The notes: generated by a model from the letters alone, not told the origin. Shown: positions 8,090 through 20,434, counted from the stretch's first letter. The stretch: 64,000 bases of DNA from Blautia sp. An81 (GCF_002161285.1 NZ_NFHH01000003.1:1-64000), one strand, 5' to 3'. Made by a program: numbers and translations.

Positions 8090-8302
8090 ATGTCAGCAGC
8101 AATCGGAGCAGCTATTGCAGTATTAACAGGTATCGGAGCAGGTTTTGGTATTGGTCTCGCAACTTCCAAAGCAGTAGAGGCAGTGGCAAGACAGCCTGAA
8201 GCAGCAAACAAGATCAGTACAGCTCTTCTTTTAGGATGTGCTCTTGCAGAGGCAACAGCTATCTACGGTTTCGTTATCGCTCTGCTGATCTTATTCTTAT
8301 AA
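8090..8302 (+). CDS. atpE: ATP synthase F0 subunit c
   Basis: A 70-residue hairpin of two membrane helices joined by the conserved ARQPE loop (33-37), forming the rotating c-ring. The ion-binding carboxylate is Glu54 in [12 protein letters not shown]. Compared with sodium-binding rings such as that of Ilyobacter, the glutamine of helix 1 is replaced by Ile21 and the serine after the glutamate by Ala55, while the Thr56 and Tyr59 equivalents remain. On that basis proton coupling is more likely than sodium coupling, though not proven. A good SD (AAAAGGAGA) precedes the ATG. Confidence 0.97.
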   Translation: MSAAIGAAIAVLTGIGAGFGIGLATSKAVEAVARQPEAANKISTALLLGCALAEATAIYGFVIALLILFL

Positions 8303-8349
8303 TCAGCTGATCATCAAATTATTGAAAAGAAAGGCAGGTACAAAAAAAG

Positions 8350-8850
8350 ATGTTAAATCTTGGTTGGAGCCTTGTCTGGACGATTATAAACCTGATAATT
8401 TTTTATCTTTTGATGAAGCGTTTCCTTGTGGGTCCGGTCCTGGGGATCATGGAAAAGAGAAAAAACCTTATTGCTCAGGAACTGGAAAACGCAAAGGCGG
8501 CCCAGGAAAAGGCAGAGGAATTAAAAGGACATTATGAAGGCGCTTTGGCAGGGGCAAAAGAAGAGTCAGCCCAGATTATTGAAGCAGCCAGAGCAGATGC
8601 CAAAAGCGAGAGTGAGCGTATGGTGAAAGAAGCAAATCTGGAAGCAGCAAAAATTATTGAAAATGCCAGAGTTACTGCAGAGCAGGAAAAAGAAAATGCT
8701 CTTCAGGGCGCTAAGTCAGAGATTGCCGGTCTGGCCCTGGAGGCTGCCAGAAAACTTCTTTCTGAAGGAAGCACAGAGAAAGGCAACAGTATGCTCTATG
8801 ATGAGTTTTTAGCTAAAGCAGGTGATGGAAATGACACAGACGTCCATTAA
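8350..8850 (+). CDS. atpF: ATP synthase F0 subunit b
   Basis: The peripheral-stalk subunit b, 166 residues: one N-terminal membrane helix (about residues 5-27) followed by a long, charged, alanine- and glutamate-rich coiled coil that dimerises and reaches up to subunit delta. Its end overlaps the start of atpH by about 26-29 bases, consistent with translational coupling in the operon. Confidence 0.95.
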   Translation: MLNLGWSLVWTIINLIIFYLLMKRFLVGPVLGIMEKRKNLIAQELENAKAAQEKAEELKGHYEGALAGAKEESAQIIEAARADAKSESERMVKEANLEAAKIIENARVTAEQEKENALQGAKSEIAGLALEAARKLLSEGSTEKGNSMLYDEFLAKAGDGNDTDVH

Positions 8851-9334
8851 TTACGGTAAAGTTCTCTATGAACTTTCCATTCCAAAAGAAGCAGTGGAAG
8901 TTTCCCGCAGGATTCTGGAAGAAGTAGGGGAGCTGTCTGTTGTTCTGGAAAGTCCGGTAGTTACCCTGGCAGAAAAAGAAAGGGTAATTGAAAGGATTTT
9001 TCCCCAGGAGATGAAGAATTTTCTCTGTATAGTCTGCAAATATGCACATGCCTCGCTTCTGCCGGAAATTTTTCAGGCATATCAGGATTACTATAACGAA
9101 CAGCATAAGATTTTGACAGCGGACCTGTACTGTGTGTCTGCTCCTTCAGAAGCACAGCTGGAGGGAATCCGGAAATTCCTTCTGGACAGATACCATACTC
9201 AGGACGCTGAAATACGAATTATAAAGGATGAAAGTCTGGTAGGGGGATTTCTGATAAGAACCCATGACCAGGAATTTGATTACAGCTTAAAAGGCCGTAT
9301 CAACGCATTACAACAAAAATTGATCTGGAGGTGA
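8822..9334 (+). CDS. atpH: ATP synthase F1 subunit delta
   Basis: The delta subunit, about 170 residues, which ties the b-stalk to the top of the alpha3beta3 head. The C-terminal family signature is visible in [24 protein letters not shown]. Three closely spaced possible starts exist: GTG at 8822, ATG at 8825 and ATG at 8831. All overlap the end of atpF. The last bases overlap the SD region of atpA, in keeping with a tightly coupled operon. Confidence 0.93.
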   Translation: MMEMTQTSINYGKVLYELSIPKEAVEVSRRILEEVGELSVVLESPVVTLAEKERVIERIFPQEMKNFLCIVCKYAHASLLPEIFQAYQDYYNEQHKILTADLYCVSAPSEAQLEGIRKFLLDRYHTQDAEIRIIKDESLVGGFLIRTHDQEFDYSLKGRINALQQKLIWR

Positions 9335-9339
9335 ACGGT

Positions 9340-10848
9340 TTGAGTTCAATCAATTCAGAAGAGATCATTTCTATTCTGAAAGAAGAAATAGAAAATTTCG
9401 ATATGACAGCAGGTGTCCGGGAAGTCGGAAACGTGATCTGGGTTGGTGACGGAATCGCAACTGTTTACGGGATTGACCATGCCATGTACGGTGAGATCGT
9501 AACATTTGAAAACGGTGTCAAAGGAATGGTGCAGGATATCAAAAGAAATGAGATCGGCGTTATTATTTTCGGAAAGGATACTGGTATCCGTGAGGGTACA
9601 AAAGTTGCCCGCACGGAAAAGAGAGCCGGTATTCCCGTAGGCGAAGGCTATATCGGAAGAGTCGTGGATGCTCTGGGAGCTCCTATCGACGGAAAAGGAG
9701 AAATCCAGGCTGAAGATTATCGTCCAATTGAAAATGAAGCGCCTGGTATCATTGACCGTAAATCGGTATCAGTACCCCTGGAGACCGGTATTCTGGCTAT
9801 CGACTCCATGTTCCCTATCGGAAGGGGCCAGCGTGAGCTGATCATCGGAGACCGTCAGACAGGTAAGACATCTATTGCCACAGACACGATCCTGAACCAG
9901 AAAGGAAAAGGTGTGATCTGTATTTATGTGGCAATCGGACAGAAAGCTTCCACCGTGGCGAAACTGGTGGGAACTCTTGAAAAACATGGGGCTATGGAAT
10001 ATACTACCGTATTTTCAGCAACAGCCAGTGACTGTGCGCCTCTTCAGTATATTGTGCCTTACGCAGGAACCGCTCTTGCAGAGTATTTCATGTACCAGGG
10101 CAAAGATGTACTGATCGTATATGATGACCTGTCAAAGCATGCAGTTGCCTACCGTGCTCTGTCTCTCCTCCTGGAGCGTTCTCCCGGACGTGAGGCTTAT
10201 CCCGGTGATGTATTTTATCTCCACTCCAGATTGCTGGAGCGTTCCAGCCGGCTGAGTGAAGAAGCAGGGGGAGGTTCCATTACGGCGCTGCCTATTATTG
10301 AGACCCAGGCAGGAGATGTTTCTGCCTATATTCCTACGAATGTTATTTCTATTACAGACGGTCAGATTTTCCTGGAAACAGATTTGTTTATGTCAGGTGT
10401 CCGTCCTGCTGTAAATGTAGGACTTTCTGTATCCCGTGTAGGTGGAGCAGCCCAGACAAAGGCTATGAAAAAAGCATCTGGAAGCATGCGTATCGATCTG
10501 GCTCAGTATCGTGAGATGGAAGTCTTTACACAGTTTTCTTCTGATCTGGACGAGTCTACCAAGGCCCAGCTGGATTATGGAAAATGCATTATGGAACTTT
10601 TAAAACAGCCCCTGTGCAGACCCCTGTCTTCTTCTGAACAGGTAATCACACTTTGGGTTGCTACCCATAAGGTTATGACAGGAGTTCCTGTAAAAGATGT
10701 AAAAGCATTCCAGATGGATATGCTGGCCTACTTTGAGAAGGAGCATCCTGAAATCTGCAGGGAGATCGAGGAGAAGAAAGTTCTTTCAGATGAATTAGGA
10801 GAGCAGATTCTCAAGGCAGCAGAGGAATTTAAGAACAAGAACAGGTGA
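9340..10848 (+). CDS. atpA: ATP synthase F1 subunit alpha; TTG start preferred
   Basis: The non-catalytic nucleotide-binding subunit alpha. The Walker A loop is GDRQTGKTS and the Walker B strand is [11 protein letters not shown], with the alpha signature [17 protein letters not shown] near the C-terminal third. The SD GGAGGTGA (9328-9335) overlaps the upstream GTG at 9331, so that GTG cannot use it. The TTG at 9340 sits at proper spacing and gives 502 residues, the family norm. Upstream genes overlap, so transcription is certainly shared. Confidence 0.95.
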   Translation: MSSINSEEIISILKEEIENFDMTAGVREVGNVIWVGDGIATVYGIDHAMYGEIVTFENGVKGMVQDIKRNEIGVIIFGKDTGIREGTKVARTEKRAGIPVGEGYIGRVVDALGAPIDGKGEIQAEDYRPIENEAPGIIDRKSVSVPLETGILAIDSMFPIGRGQRELIIGDRQTGKTSIATDTILNQKGKGVICIYVAIGQKASTVAKLVGTLEKHGAMEYTTVFSATASDCAPLQYIVPYAGTALAEYFMYQGKDVLIVYDDLSKHAVAYRALSLLLERSPGREAYPGDVFYLHSRLLERSSRLSEEAGGGSITALPIIETQAGDVSAYIPTNVISITDGQIFLETDLFMSGVRPAVNVGLSVSRVGGAAQTKAMKKASGSMRIDLAQYREMEVFTQFSSDLDESTKAQLDYGKCIMELLKQPLCRPLSSSEQVITLWVATHKVMTGVPVKDVKAFQMDMLAYFEKEHPEICREIEEKKVLSDELGEQILKAAEEFKNKNR

Positions 10849-10852
10849 TGAG

Positions 10853-11743
10853 ATGGCAAGCGCAAAAGAAATTCAAAGCCGTATAAAAAGTATTCAGGAT
10901 ACAATGAAGATCACCAATGCCATGTACATGATCTCTTCTTCTAAGATGAAGAAAGCAAAACAGGTACTGGCAGATACAGAGCCTTATTTCTATGCTCTCC
11001 AGTCTGCGATCAGCCGTGTCCTCCGTCATGTGCCGGATATAGAGCACAAGTATTTTGATGAGCGGCCTCAGATCAGTGCAGAGGATAGAAAAGTGGGGTA
11101 TATTGTAGTTACTGCAGACAAAGGTCTGGCAGGAGCTTATAACCATAATATCTTCAAGCTGGCTGAGGAACAGATTGCAAAGAATCCTCATACAGAGCTT
11201 TTTGTCCTGGGAGAAGTGGGAAGACGGTATTTTGCTCAAAAGCATATGGATGTGGATACAACCTTTCGCTATACCGTGCAGAAACCTACCAGACACCGGG
11301 CGAGAGTTATTGCAGAAAAGATGATCGCTATGTATCTGGATGGAGAGCTGGATGAAGTCCATATTGTATATACCCGTATGGTCAATGCGGCTACTATGGT
11401 GGCAGAGAGCAGTCAGCTCCTGCCTCTGAAAAAGGCAGCTTTCAACCCTCAGGCACAGCTTCTGGTAGATATACATCAGGAAGAGATTGAAATGGTCCCT
11501 TCGGCCCATGAGGTGTTGAACAGTATTGTACCGAACTATCTGAAAGGGTTCATTTACTGCTGTCTGGTAGAATCTTATGCCAGCGAGCATAATTCCCGTA
11601 TGATGGCTATGGATGCTGCCACTACCAGTGCCAAGGATATGTTGAAGGATCTTTCCATTAAACTGAATCGTGTGCGTCAGGCCGCTATTACTCAGGAGAT
11701 TACAGAGATTATCGGCGGAGCCAAGGCGCAGAAAAAGAAATAA
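10853..11743 (+). CDS. atpG: ATP synthase F1 subunit gamma
   Basis: The central-shaft subunit gamma, 296 residues, with the long N-terminal coiled helix (IQSRIKSIQDTMKITNAMYM) and the matching C-terminal helix ending in LNRVRQAAITQEITEIIGGA. It starts four bases after the atpA stop. An open minus-strand frame across this gene is only a shadow. Confidence 0.96.
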   Translation: MASAKEIQSRIKSIQDTMKITNAMYMISSSKMKKAKQVLADTEPYFYALQSAISRVLRHVPDIEHKYFDERPQISAEDRKVGYIVVTADKGLAGAYNHNIFKLAEEQIAKNPHTELFVLGEVGRRYFAQKHMDVDTTFRYTVQKPTRHRARVIAEKMIAMYLDGELDEVHIVYTRMVNAATMVAESSQLLPLKKAAFNPQAQLLVDIHQEEIEMVPSAHEVLNSIVPNYLKGFIYCCLVESYASEHNSRMMAMDAATTSAKDMLKDLSIKLNRVRQAAITQEITEIIGGAKAQKKK

Positions 11744-13165
<1,422 letters not shown>

Positions 13166-13172
13166 GGGGTGC

Positions 13173-13589
13173 ATGGATATGAATACATTTGGTATGAATG
13201 TGGTTGCCAGTGATAAAACCTTTTATCAGGGCAGAGGAGTCAGCATTACCCTTCCGGCAAAAGACGGAGGAATCACGATTCTGGCTCACCATGCAGATAT
13301 GATGGTTGCCATTGTGCCCGGTGAGATAAAAATTGAGACTGAGGGCGGAGAAAAGATGACAGCTGTCTGCGGAGGCGGTTTTGCACAGGTGATCAATAAT
13401 CGTGTGACTGTGTTAGTAGAGAGTATTGAACGTCCTGAGGATATTGACGTAAAGCGTGCCCAGGAAGCTCTGGAGAGAGCTCAGGAACAGCTCCGACAGA
13501 AACAAAGTCTCCAGGAATACTATATTTCAAAACAGGCTCTGTCCAGGGCTATGGCCCGTATGAAGGCTACCAGAGACAGAGGAATCTGA
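13173..13589 (+). CDS. atpC: ATP synthase F1 subunit epsilon
   Basis: The epsilon subunit, 138 residues: an N-terminal beta sandwich (LPAKDGGITILAHHADMMVAI) and a C-terminal pair of helices (AQEALERAQEQLRQKQSLQ) that can restrain hydrolysis. It is the last gene of the operon. A T-rich stretch follows at about 13655-13665, but I see no convincing stem for a terminator. Confidence 0.94.
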   Translation: MDMNTFGMNVVASDKTFYQGRGVSITLPAKDGGITILAHHADMMVAIVPGEIKIETEGGEKMTAVCGGGFAQVINNRVTVLVESIERPEDIDVKRAQEALERAQEQLRQKQSLQEYYISKQALSRAMARMKATRDRGI

Positions 13590-13737
13590 AAGAACAGAGA
13601 AAGGCTTCATGACGGTAAACTGATGTTGGATCAGGAGTGTCGCTATGGAGTCTTTTTCTTTGTAAAATAAGGCTTAGAATAAGATATTACTTAGAATTAT
13701 ATATTGCATACTAATTAGTTATAACGATGGGATTTCA

Positions 13738-13766
13738 TTGACAAAGGCCTGGATAGTTGGTAGAAT
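13738..13766 (+). promoter_or_regulatory. Promoter of ilvN-ilvC
   Basis: TTGACA (13738-13743), exact 17-base spacer, TAGAAT (13761-13766). The 60-base leader contains an AGAAATCA/TGATTTCT hairpin (13786-13808) just ahead of the ribosome site. Confidence 0.8.
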
Positions 13767-13829
13767 GTCAACAAAAGTTAGCCGAAGAAATCAGGAAAGC
13801 TGATTTCTGGGCATGAGAGAAGGTGCTGT

Positions 13830-14348
13830 ATGAATAAACAGGTATTATCAATTCTGGTAGAGAATACAGCCGGTGTACTCAGCAGGGTGTCCGGTCTGTT
13901 CAGCCGCCGGGGTTACAGTATTGACAGCATATCTGCAGGGGTTACCAAAAATCCCCATTATACCCGTATGACAGTGGTCTGCAATGGGGACGCGCTTATT
14001 TTGGAACAGATTACCAGACAGGTAGAGAAGCTGGAAGATGTTCTTTCTGTAAAGGTCCTGGAAGATGGACAGAGCGTAAGGCGGGAGCTTATGCTGGTAA
14101 AGGTAAAGGTCCTGCCGGAACAGAGACCTGGCGTCACTACCATTGTAGATATTTTCAGAGGCAATATTGTAGATGTGAGCAAAGATTCCATGATCATTGA
14201 GGTTACAGGAGACAAGTCCAAGCTGGAGGCTTTTCTGGATCTGTTGGACGGATATGAGATACTGGAAACTGCGCGAACCGGTATTACCGGCTTGTCCAGA
14301 GGTTCTGACGGAATTTGCCGTCCGATTCCCGAAGACGAGAATGAATAA
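13830..14348 (+). CDS. ilvN: Acetolactate synthase small (regulatory) subunit
   Basis: A 172-residue regulatory subunit that binds valine through its N-terminal ACT domain (LVENTAGVLSRVSGLFSRRGYSI begins it) and activates the catalytic subunit in the first common step of valine, leucine and isoleucine synthesis. The C-terminal dimerisation domain ends near GITGLSRG. The large subunit gene is not in this window, which is unusual because the two are often adjacent. It is co-transcribed with ilvC 55 bases downstream. Confidence 0.92.
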   Translation: MNKQVLSILVENTAGVLSRVSGLFSRRGYSIDSISAGVTKNPHYTRMTVVCNGDALILEQITRQVEKLEDVLSVKVLEDGQSVRRELMLVKVKVLPEQRPGVTTIVDIFRGNIVDVSKDSMIIEVTGDKSKLEAFLDLLDGYEILETARTGITGLSRGSDGICRPIPEDENE

Positions 14349-14391
14349 GGTTATTAGAGATTTTATCCCTAACATACAAAATATTATCTAG

Positions 14392-15417
<1,026 letters not shown>

Positions 15418-15435
15418 AAAATATAAATAAAAAGA

Positions 15436-15492
15436 AAAAGAACCGCTTGCAGAAGCTGGAAGATTTTCCGGTTTCTGTGGGCGGTTCTTTTT
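15436..15492. terminator. Terminator between ilvC and the LysR gene
   Basis: AAAAGAACCGC (15436-15446) pairs with GCGGTTCTTTT (15481-15491), with a second smaller hairpin inside. A runs and T runs on both sides suit two convergent genes. Confidence 0.85.
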
Positions 15493-15536
15493 GCTTTGTG
15501 GAATTATAGAAATTCTATAAAGAAGTTCGGGAGAAC

Positions 15537-16448
15537 TTACACTTCCTCAAAGGATCCTGTTCTCTGCCGATAGAAATTAATAAATTCCTGAACCGCGGTG
15601 GTCTGTTGGATATTCTCCAGATAGGCAAATCCAATTTCTCTTTTTCGGATGGGAGAATCCAGAGGAATCTCCACCAGAGTTCCCTCCCGGAGTTCTTTTT
15701 CCACAAACTGGCGGATCACGCAGGCCACACCAAGACCAATCTTGGCGAATTCAATGAGCAGGTCCATGGTAGAAACTTCCAGAAGATTGTTGGTTTCTAT
15801 ATGAAAAAGTGACAGGTAATCGTCAATATACTGCCGGGTGATATTTTCCTTGTCCAGAAGCATAAGGGTGGCGGATTTCAGAATATCCTCCCGATTGTTT
15901 GTACGCAGGGAGAGATTATCCAGATAGGACTGGGTGGCCACGAAAATATCCTCGATCTCTCCAAGGGAATCGAAATGAATATGATGATACCGTTCTGGTT
16001 TTCCAATGAGACCCAAATCGATTTTGTTTTCCCGCAGAAGCTGAAGAGTATGGTAGGTAGACTGACATTCAATGGTGATCCGGATGTGAGGATGCTGGGC
16101 GATAAACTCCTTCAGATAGGGAAGAAGCATATATTTACACAAGGTAGAGGAAACGCCGATATGGAGGTGCCCGATTCCCAGTTCATTTATTTTTTTCAGC
16201 CGTTCCTCTCCTGTCTGAAGGGCGTAAAAGGCTCTCTGTACGTAGTCGTACAGGAGCTCTCCTTCTTCAGTAAGCTGTACCCCACGGGAGTTCCTGGAAA
16301 ACAGTGTAACGTCCAGGCTCTGCTCCAGCTTCCGGATAGATTTACTGATGGCAGGCTGGCTGATAAAAAGCTCTGTGGCTGCTTTTGAGATATTTCCTGT
16401 ATTTGCCACTGTATAAAAAACTTTATATAGGGATAGGTTCTGGTCCAT
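15537..16448 (-). CDS. LysR-family regulator, probably of leuCD
   Basis: A 303-residue LysR-type regulator with the N-terminal helix-turn-helix (SKAATELFISQPAISKSIRK, about residues 16-35) and a C-terminal periplasmic-binding-protein-like sensor domain. The ATG at 16448 sits five bases after AAAGGAG; a GTG two codons earlier lies too close. It is divergent from leuC, the standard arrangement for LysR regulators and their target, so I infer control of leuCD in response to a branched-chain pathway intermediate. Confidence 0.88.
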   Translation of the reverse strand: MDQNLSLYKVFYTVANTGNISKAATELFISQPAISKSIRKLEQSLDVTLFSRNSRGVQLTEEGELLYDYVQRAFYALQTGEERLKKINELGIGHLHIGVSSTLCKYMLLPYLKEFIAQHPHIRITIECQSTYHTLQLLRENKIDLGLIGKPERYHHIHFDSLGEIEDIFVATQSYLDNLSLRTNNREDILKSATLMLLDKENITRQYIDDYLSLFHIETNNLLEVSTMDLLIEFAKIGLGVACVIRQFVEKELREGTLVEIPLDSPIRKREIGFAYLENIQQTTAVQEFINFYRQRTGSFEEV

Positions 16449-16516
16449 AAGCACTCCTTTCTCTGACAGGAATAAACTGCAATGTTTATGAATTTAAGTT
16501 ATGTCTGTCATGTTTA

Positions 16517-16545
16517 ATATGTATTTCTATTATAACAAAACATAT
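16517..16545. promoter_or_regulatory. Candidate LysR operator between the regulator gene and leuC
   Basis: An AT-rich inverted repeat, ATATGT (16517-16522) and ACATAT (16540-16545), lies midway in the divergent region. It fits the T-N11-A style of LysR sites, but nothing else confirms it. Confidence 0.4.
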
Positions 16546-16596
16546 GTTAGAATGGCAATAGCAGAACAGGAAAAACAGTAGTAGGAGGCGAAAGCT

Positions 16597-17865
16597 ATGG
16601 GAATGACAATGACACAGAAAATCCTGGCAGCCCATGCAGGATTGGATAAAGTAGAAGCCGGACAATTGATCGAGGCAGACCTTGATCTGGTACTGGGAAA
16701 TGACATTACCTCTCCGGTGGCCATCCACGAAATGGACAAAATGACGGTAGATACAGTTTTTGATAAAGATAAAGTAGCCCTTGTTATGGACCATTTTATT
16801 CCAAACAAAGACATTAAATCCGCAGAACACTGTAAATGTGTGCGGGAGTTTGCCTGCCGCCATGATATTACCAATTACTTTGATGTAGGAGAAATGGGGA
16901 TCGAGCATGCCCTTCTTCCGGAAAAAGGACTGACAGTGGCAGGGGATGCGATTATCGGAGCGGACTCACATACCTGTACTTACGGAGCTTTAGGGGCTTT
17001 CTCAACAGGAGTGGGAAGTACAGATATGGCAGCGGGAATGGCTACAGGAAAAGCCTGGTTTAAAGTGCCTTCCGCTATTAAGATCAACATTGTTGGAAAA
17101 CCTTCCAAGTGGGTCAGCGGAAAAGATGTGATCCTTCATCTGATCGGGATGATCGGCGTAGATGGAGCGTTGTATAAATCTCTGGAATTCGTGGGGGAAG
17201 GTATTAAAAACCTTTCTATGGATGACCGTTTCACCATTGCAAATATGGCTATTGAGGCCGGCGCAAAGAACGGAATCTTCCCTGTAGATGAGCTGACAGA
17301 AGCTTATATGAAGGAACACTCCAGCCGTCCATACAAGATCTATGAGGCAGATGAGGATGCGGTTTATGATGAGGAATATACTATTGACCTCAGCACTCTG
17401 AAATCTACCATTTCCTTCCCACATCTTCCTTCCAACACCAGGACTATGGATCAGATCACAGAAGATGTGGTCATCGACCAGGCTGTGATCGGTTCCTGTA
17501 CTAACGGAAGGATCGACGACTTAAGATGTGCCGCCAAGATCCTGGAAGGCAGAAAGGTGAAAAAAGGCGTCAGATGTATTGTGATCCCTGCCACTCAGCA
17601 GATCTATCTTCAGGCTATGGAAGAAGGCCTTCTGAAGATCTTTATTGAGGCAGGAGCAGTGGTAAGCACGCCGACATGCGGTCCATGCCTGGGCGGTTAC
17701 ATGGGCATCCTGGCAGCAGGAGAGAGATGTATCTCCACCACCAACCGGAACTTTGTAGGACGTATGGGCCATGTGGATTCTGAGGTATATCTGGCCAGCC
17801 CTGCGGTGGCAGCAGCCAGCGCAGTGACCGGAAAGATTTCTGTGCCGGAAGAACTGGGATTATAG
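16597..17865 (+). CDS. leuC: 3-isopropylmalate dehydratase large subunit
   Basis: The 422-residue aconitase-type large subunit of isopropylmalate isomerase, the second specific step of leucine synthesis. The 4Fe-4S ligands are seen as Cys in GSCTNGR and the pair in PTCGPCLGG. The substrate region [11 protein letters not shown] is also intact. AGGAGG precedes the ATG. It is followed closely by leuD; leuA is 29 kb away and leuB is not in the window. Confidence 0.96.
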   Translation: MGMTMTQKILAAHAGLDKVEAGQLIEADLDLVLGNDITSPVAIHEMDKMTVDTVFDKDKVALVMDHFIPNKDIKSAEHCKCVREFACRHDITNYFDVGEMGIEHALLPEKGLTVAGDAIIGADSHTCTYGALGAFSTGVGSTDMAAGMATGKAWFKVPSAIKINIVGKPSKWVSGKDVILHLIGMIGVDGALYKSLEFVGEGIKNLSMDDRFTIANMAIEAGAKNGIFPVDELTEAYMKEHSSRPYKIYEADEDAVYDEEYTIDLSTLKSTISFPHLPSNTRTMDQITEDVVIDQAVIGSCTNGRIDDLRCAAKILEGRKVKKGVRCIVIPATQQIYLQAMEEGLLKIFIEAGAVVSTPTCGPCLGGYMGILAAGERCISTTNRNFVGRMGHVDSEVYLASPAVAAASAVTGKISVPEELGL

Positions 17866-17878
17866 GAGGAAATGAAGG

Positions 17879-18370
17879 ATGAAAGCAAGCGGAACAGTTT
17901 TTAAATATGGAGACAACGTAGATACAGATGTTATCATTCCTGCAAGATACCTGAACTCTTCAGATCCGAAGGAACTGGCAACCCACTGTATGGAAGATAT
18001 TGATAAGGAATTTGTGAATAAGGTGAAGAAAGGGGACATTATCGTAGCGGAGAAAAACTTCGGCTGCGGTTCTTCCAGAGAACATGCTCCCCTGGCGATC
18101 AAAGCCGCAGGAGTAAGCTGTGTAATCGCAGAGACCTTTGCCCGTATCTTTTACAGAAACGCTATTAACATCGGTCTCCCCATTATTGAGTGCCCGGAAG
18201 CCTCTAAAGGTATTGAGGCAGGAGATGAAGTAGAGGTAGATTTCGACACAGGAATCATTACAAACAAGACTAAGGGAACAACCTTTAAAGGTCAGGCATT
18301 CCCTGAATTTATGCAGAAGATCATTAAGGCTGAAGGATTAGTAAACTACATTAACAGCCAGCAGAAATAG
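17879..18370 (+). CDS. leuD: 3-isopropylmalate dehydratase small subunit
   Basis: A 163-residue swivelling domain that completes the isomerase with LeuC. The signature [12 protein letters not shown] is intact. The gene starts 13 bases after leuC with its own AGGAGG site. Length matches the short archaeal/clostridial type. Confidence 0.95.
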   Translation: MKASGTVFKYGDNVDTDVIIPARYLNSSDPKELATHCMEDIDKEFVNKVKKGDIIVAEKNFGCGSSREHAPLAIKAAGVSCVIAETFARIFYRNAINIGLPIIECPEASKGIEAGDEVEVDFDTGIITNKTKGTTFKGQAFPEFMQKIIKAEGLVNYINSQQK

Positions 18371-18436
18371 CAGAGGATTTTAAATAAAATAAAGAGGGAT
18401 AAGGAAATTGTTCAACGGCTGATAATTGGCTGTAAT

Positions 18437-18483
18437 AACAGAAAGCGGATATATCGTGAGATGCGATATATCCGCTTTCTGTT
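18437..18483. terminator. Perfect 20-bp inverted repeat after leuD
   Basis: Two perfectly complementary 20-base arms (18437-18456 and 18464-18483) flank a seven-base TGAGATG loop. It follows leuD and most likely ends its transcript, although the tail is only moderately T-rich. The long perfect stem would also stop transcripts from the other side. Confidence 0.65.
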
Positions 18484-18518
18484 GTATCTATTGTATTTAC
18501 TCCTTGGAACAGTAAATC

Positions 18519-18632
18519 TCAATAGCCTGCTTCGGTTACTTTTGCAGGTTTTAAAAGGCCGATAGCATCATAATGGTGCAGTGTGCGCACACTTACTCCT
18601 GTGAGTTTGCTGACTTCATTTACTGTTCGCAT
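18519..18632 (-). pseudogene. Truncated MerR-family regulator (N-terminal helix-turn-helix only)
   Basis: A 37-codon frame reads [20 protein letters not shown] and continues [11 protein letters not shown]...EAGY, the exact start of a MerR-type DNA-binding domain. It then hits TGA where relatives read GYR, which is consistent with a CGA-to-TGA change. The following frame shows only a short possible LLFQ match before the strong stem-loop, so most of the dimerisation and effector parts are gone. The upstream promoter is still intact. Confidence 0.8.
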
Positions 18633-18655
18633 AATTATCTCTCCCATGTAAAGAT

Positions 18656-18686
18656 ATCATAAACTATGACGTAACGTCAGAGTCAA
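18656..18686 (-). promoter_or_regulatory. MerR-type promoter with 19-bp spacer and palindromic operator
   Basis: On the minus strand: TTGACT (18681-18686), a 19-base spacer and TATGAT (18656-18661). The spacer carries the palindrome TGACGT-A-ACGTCA (18667-18679). Over-long spacers with a central operator are the hallmark of MerR-controlled promoters. Confidence 0.75.
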
Positions 18687-18770
18687 GAGGCTCAAAAAAG
18701 TTTTCGCGAATAACTTTGGAAAAATCGGAAGGTAGTGAAACCAATTGTCCTGCAACTGGCTATTTATTTC

Positions 18771-19556
18771 CTACAAAATATCTTTTCGACTGTATTTCCA
18801 ATAAGCAAGAAGTATTCCGATGATCCCATAGCCCATGCCCAGAATGACCAGATGCATATCCAGACTTACATTGGTGACGATATCGGTCCCTTCTGCATAG
18901 CCGAAGGGAGTGATATATTTTAAGAATTCGGCGGCCTCGGAGATGTTGGCAATGATATTAAAAAAATACAGGATAACTGCAATGCCCAGTCCGATTCCCA
19001 GGCTTCCCCTGCGCAAAAAAGCAGAGATGCCAAAGCAGATGCCGCCAATCTCAAGCTGAAGGAGAAAATAGGCCAGATGGAGAAGCAACAGTTCTTTCCA
19101 TGGAATCTCTTCTCCAATCCAGACAACAGAAGCCAGGGATAGAAATAAGACAATTATGTTCAACAGGAAGAGCTGAAAAACTACAGCCAGCAGTTTCTCT
19201 GTAACAATGCGGCGGCGGGTTACCGGGTGAGTAAGAAGAAATTCGCCGGTATGGTCTTTTTCCTCTTTGGAAAGCATGGAAACAGCACAGAGAGCTGCAA
19301 ACAGAGCTCCTCCCAGTCCAAGGATATTCCCGCATTCTATGGAATAAAAGCCCAGAAGGGTGCCAAAACTGACCTGATCCATGCCGAAAGCCTGGCTGAA
19401 GCTTCCCATTGAGGAAAAGGCATCACTGACTTCCTCCATCTCACTTTCCATTTCAGGAAAAAGAAAGATACAAACTGCCAGGAGAAATCCAATAGCTGCC
19501 GTCCAGATGAGTAAAGTATTTCTGCCCTGACGCATTTCATGTTTCAGGATTGTCAT
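18771..19556 (-). CDS. ABC-2 type exporter, permease subunit
   Basis: A 261-residue integral membrane protein with about six hydrophobic helices, ABC-2 type. It starts inside the last four bases of the ATPase gene (ATGA overlap), so the two are coupled. The loop EKDHTGEFLLTHPVTRRRIV is the typical coupling segment that contacts the ATPase. Substrate unknown; such pairs export drugs, peptides or lipids. Confidence 0.85.
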   Translation of the reverse strand: MTILKHEMRQGRNTLLIWTAAIGFLLAVCIFLFPEMESEMEEVSDAFSSMGSFSQAFGMDQVSFGTLLGFYSIECGNILGLGGALFAALCAVSMLSKEEKDHTGEFLLTHPVTRRRIVTEKLLAVVFQLFLLNIIVLFLSLASVVWIGEEIPWKELLLLHLAYFLLQLEIGGICFGISAFLRRGSLGIGLGIAVILYFFNIIANISEAAEFLKYITPFGYAEGTDIVTNVSLDMHLVILGMGYGIIGILLAYWKYSRKDIL

Positions 19557-20434
19557 TGAATGTTGCCTCCTTCCGTATAGTAATGAAGAAAGATCTCTTC
19601 CAAATCTGGTTCAGAGATATTCAGATCCTTTATGGGATGGGAAGAAAGAACCTGGAGCAGCAGATTGATATCACCGCTGTAAAGAAAGCTGCTTTCCTCC
19701 TCTGTACTTTGCAGGTCCCGGATACCGTCAAGGCCTTCCGGAGTAAATTTTCCATGAACCGTTATCCGTTTTGCACTGGTCCGGGACAGCTCTTCTACGC
19801 TGCCTGAAGCTATGATCTGTCCCTTTCGGATAATGGCAGCCCGGCTGCAGTAGCGCTGGATCTCGGACAGGATATGTGAGGAAAGAAATACGGTCATGCC
19901 CTTCTGGTTTTTCTCCCGGAGAATAGAGAAAAATTCACGCTGCATGAGCGGATCCAGGCCACTGGTGGGCTCATCCAGGATACACAGCCGGGGCTCATGC
20001 TGAAGGGCGCAGACAATAGCTGCTTTTTTACGGTTTCCAAAGGAAAGTTCCTCTATTTTTCTGGAAGTATCTAACTGAAGTCTTTCGCATAGAAGCCTTC
20101 CGGCCTGCCGGCAGTCTTTTTTATGAAGGTCTGCAGATAGACGGAGAAGTTCCTTTACCCGCATTCCTGAATAGAAGACTGCCTCAGCAGGCAGATAACC
20201 GATCTGGGAGAGGATTTCTTTTTGATCCTTTACAATGTCCATTCCCAGGATAGAAGCTGTTCCCCTGCTTTTGCGGATAAGTCCCAGGAGGGTGCGGATG
20301 GTGGTGCTTTTTCCTGCTCCGTTAGGGCCGATAAATCCATAGAATTCTCCTTCTTCCACTTCCAGGTTCAGGTCCTGTATTCCCGGATTTTTTCCGTAAA
20401 ATTTTGTCAGCCCGGAAGTCTTGATTGCTTTCAT
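19553..20434 (-). CDS. ABC-2 type exporter, ATP-binding subunit
   Basis: A 293-residue ATPase with Walker A GPNGAGKST, a signature reading ELSFGNRKK (the usual LSGGQ serine and glutamine differ), Walker B LCILDEPTSGLD and the switch histidine in LSSHIL. The C-terminal extension (after about residue 215) is typical of drug and bacteriocin-type exporters. It forms a two-gene unit with the permease and is divergent from the two-component genes. Confidence 0.9.
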   Translation of the reverse strand: MKAIKTSGLTKFYGKNPGIQDLNLEVEEGEFYGFIGPNGAGKSTTIRTLLGLIRKSRGTASILGMDIVKDQKEILSQIGYLPAEAVFYSGMRVKELLRLSADLHKKDCRQAGRLLCERLQLDTSRKIEELSFGNRKKAAIVCALQHEPRLCILDEPTSGLDPLMQREFFSILREKNQKGMTVFLSSHILSEIQRYCSRAAIIRKGQIIASGSVEELSRTSAKRITVHGKFTPEGLDGIRDLQSTEEESSFLYSGDINLLLQVLSSHPIKDLNISEPDLEEIFLHYYTEGGNIQ

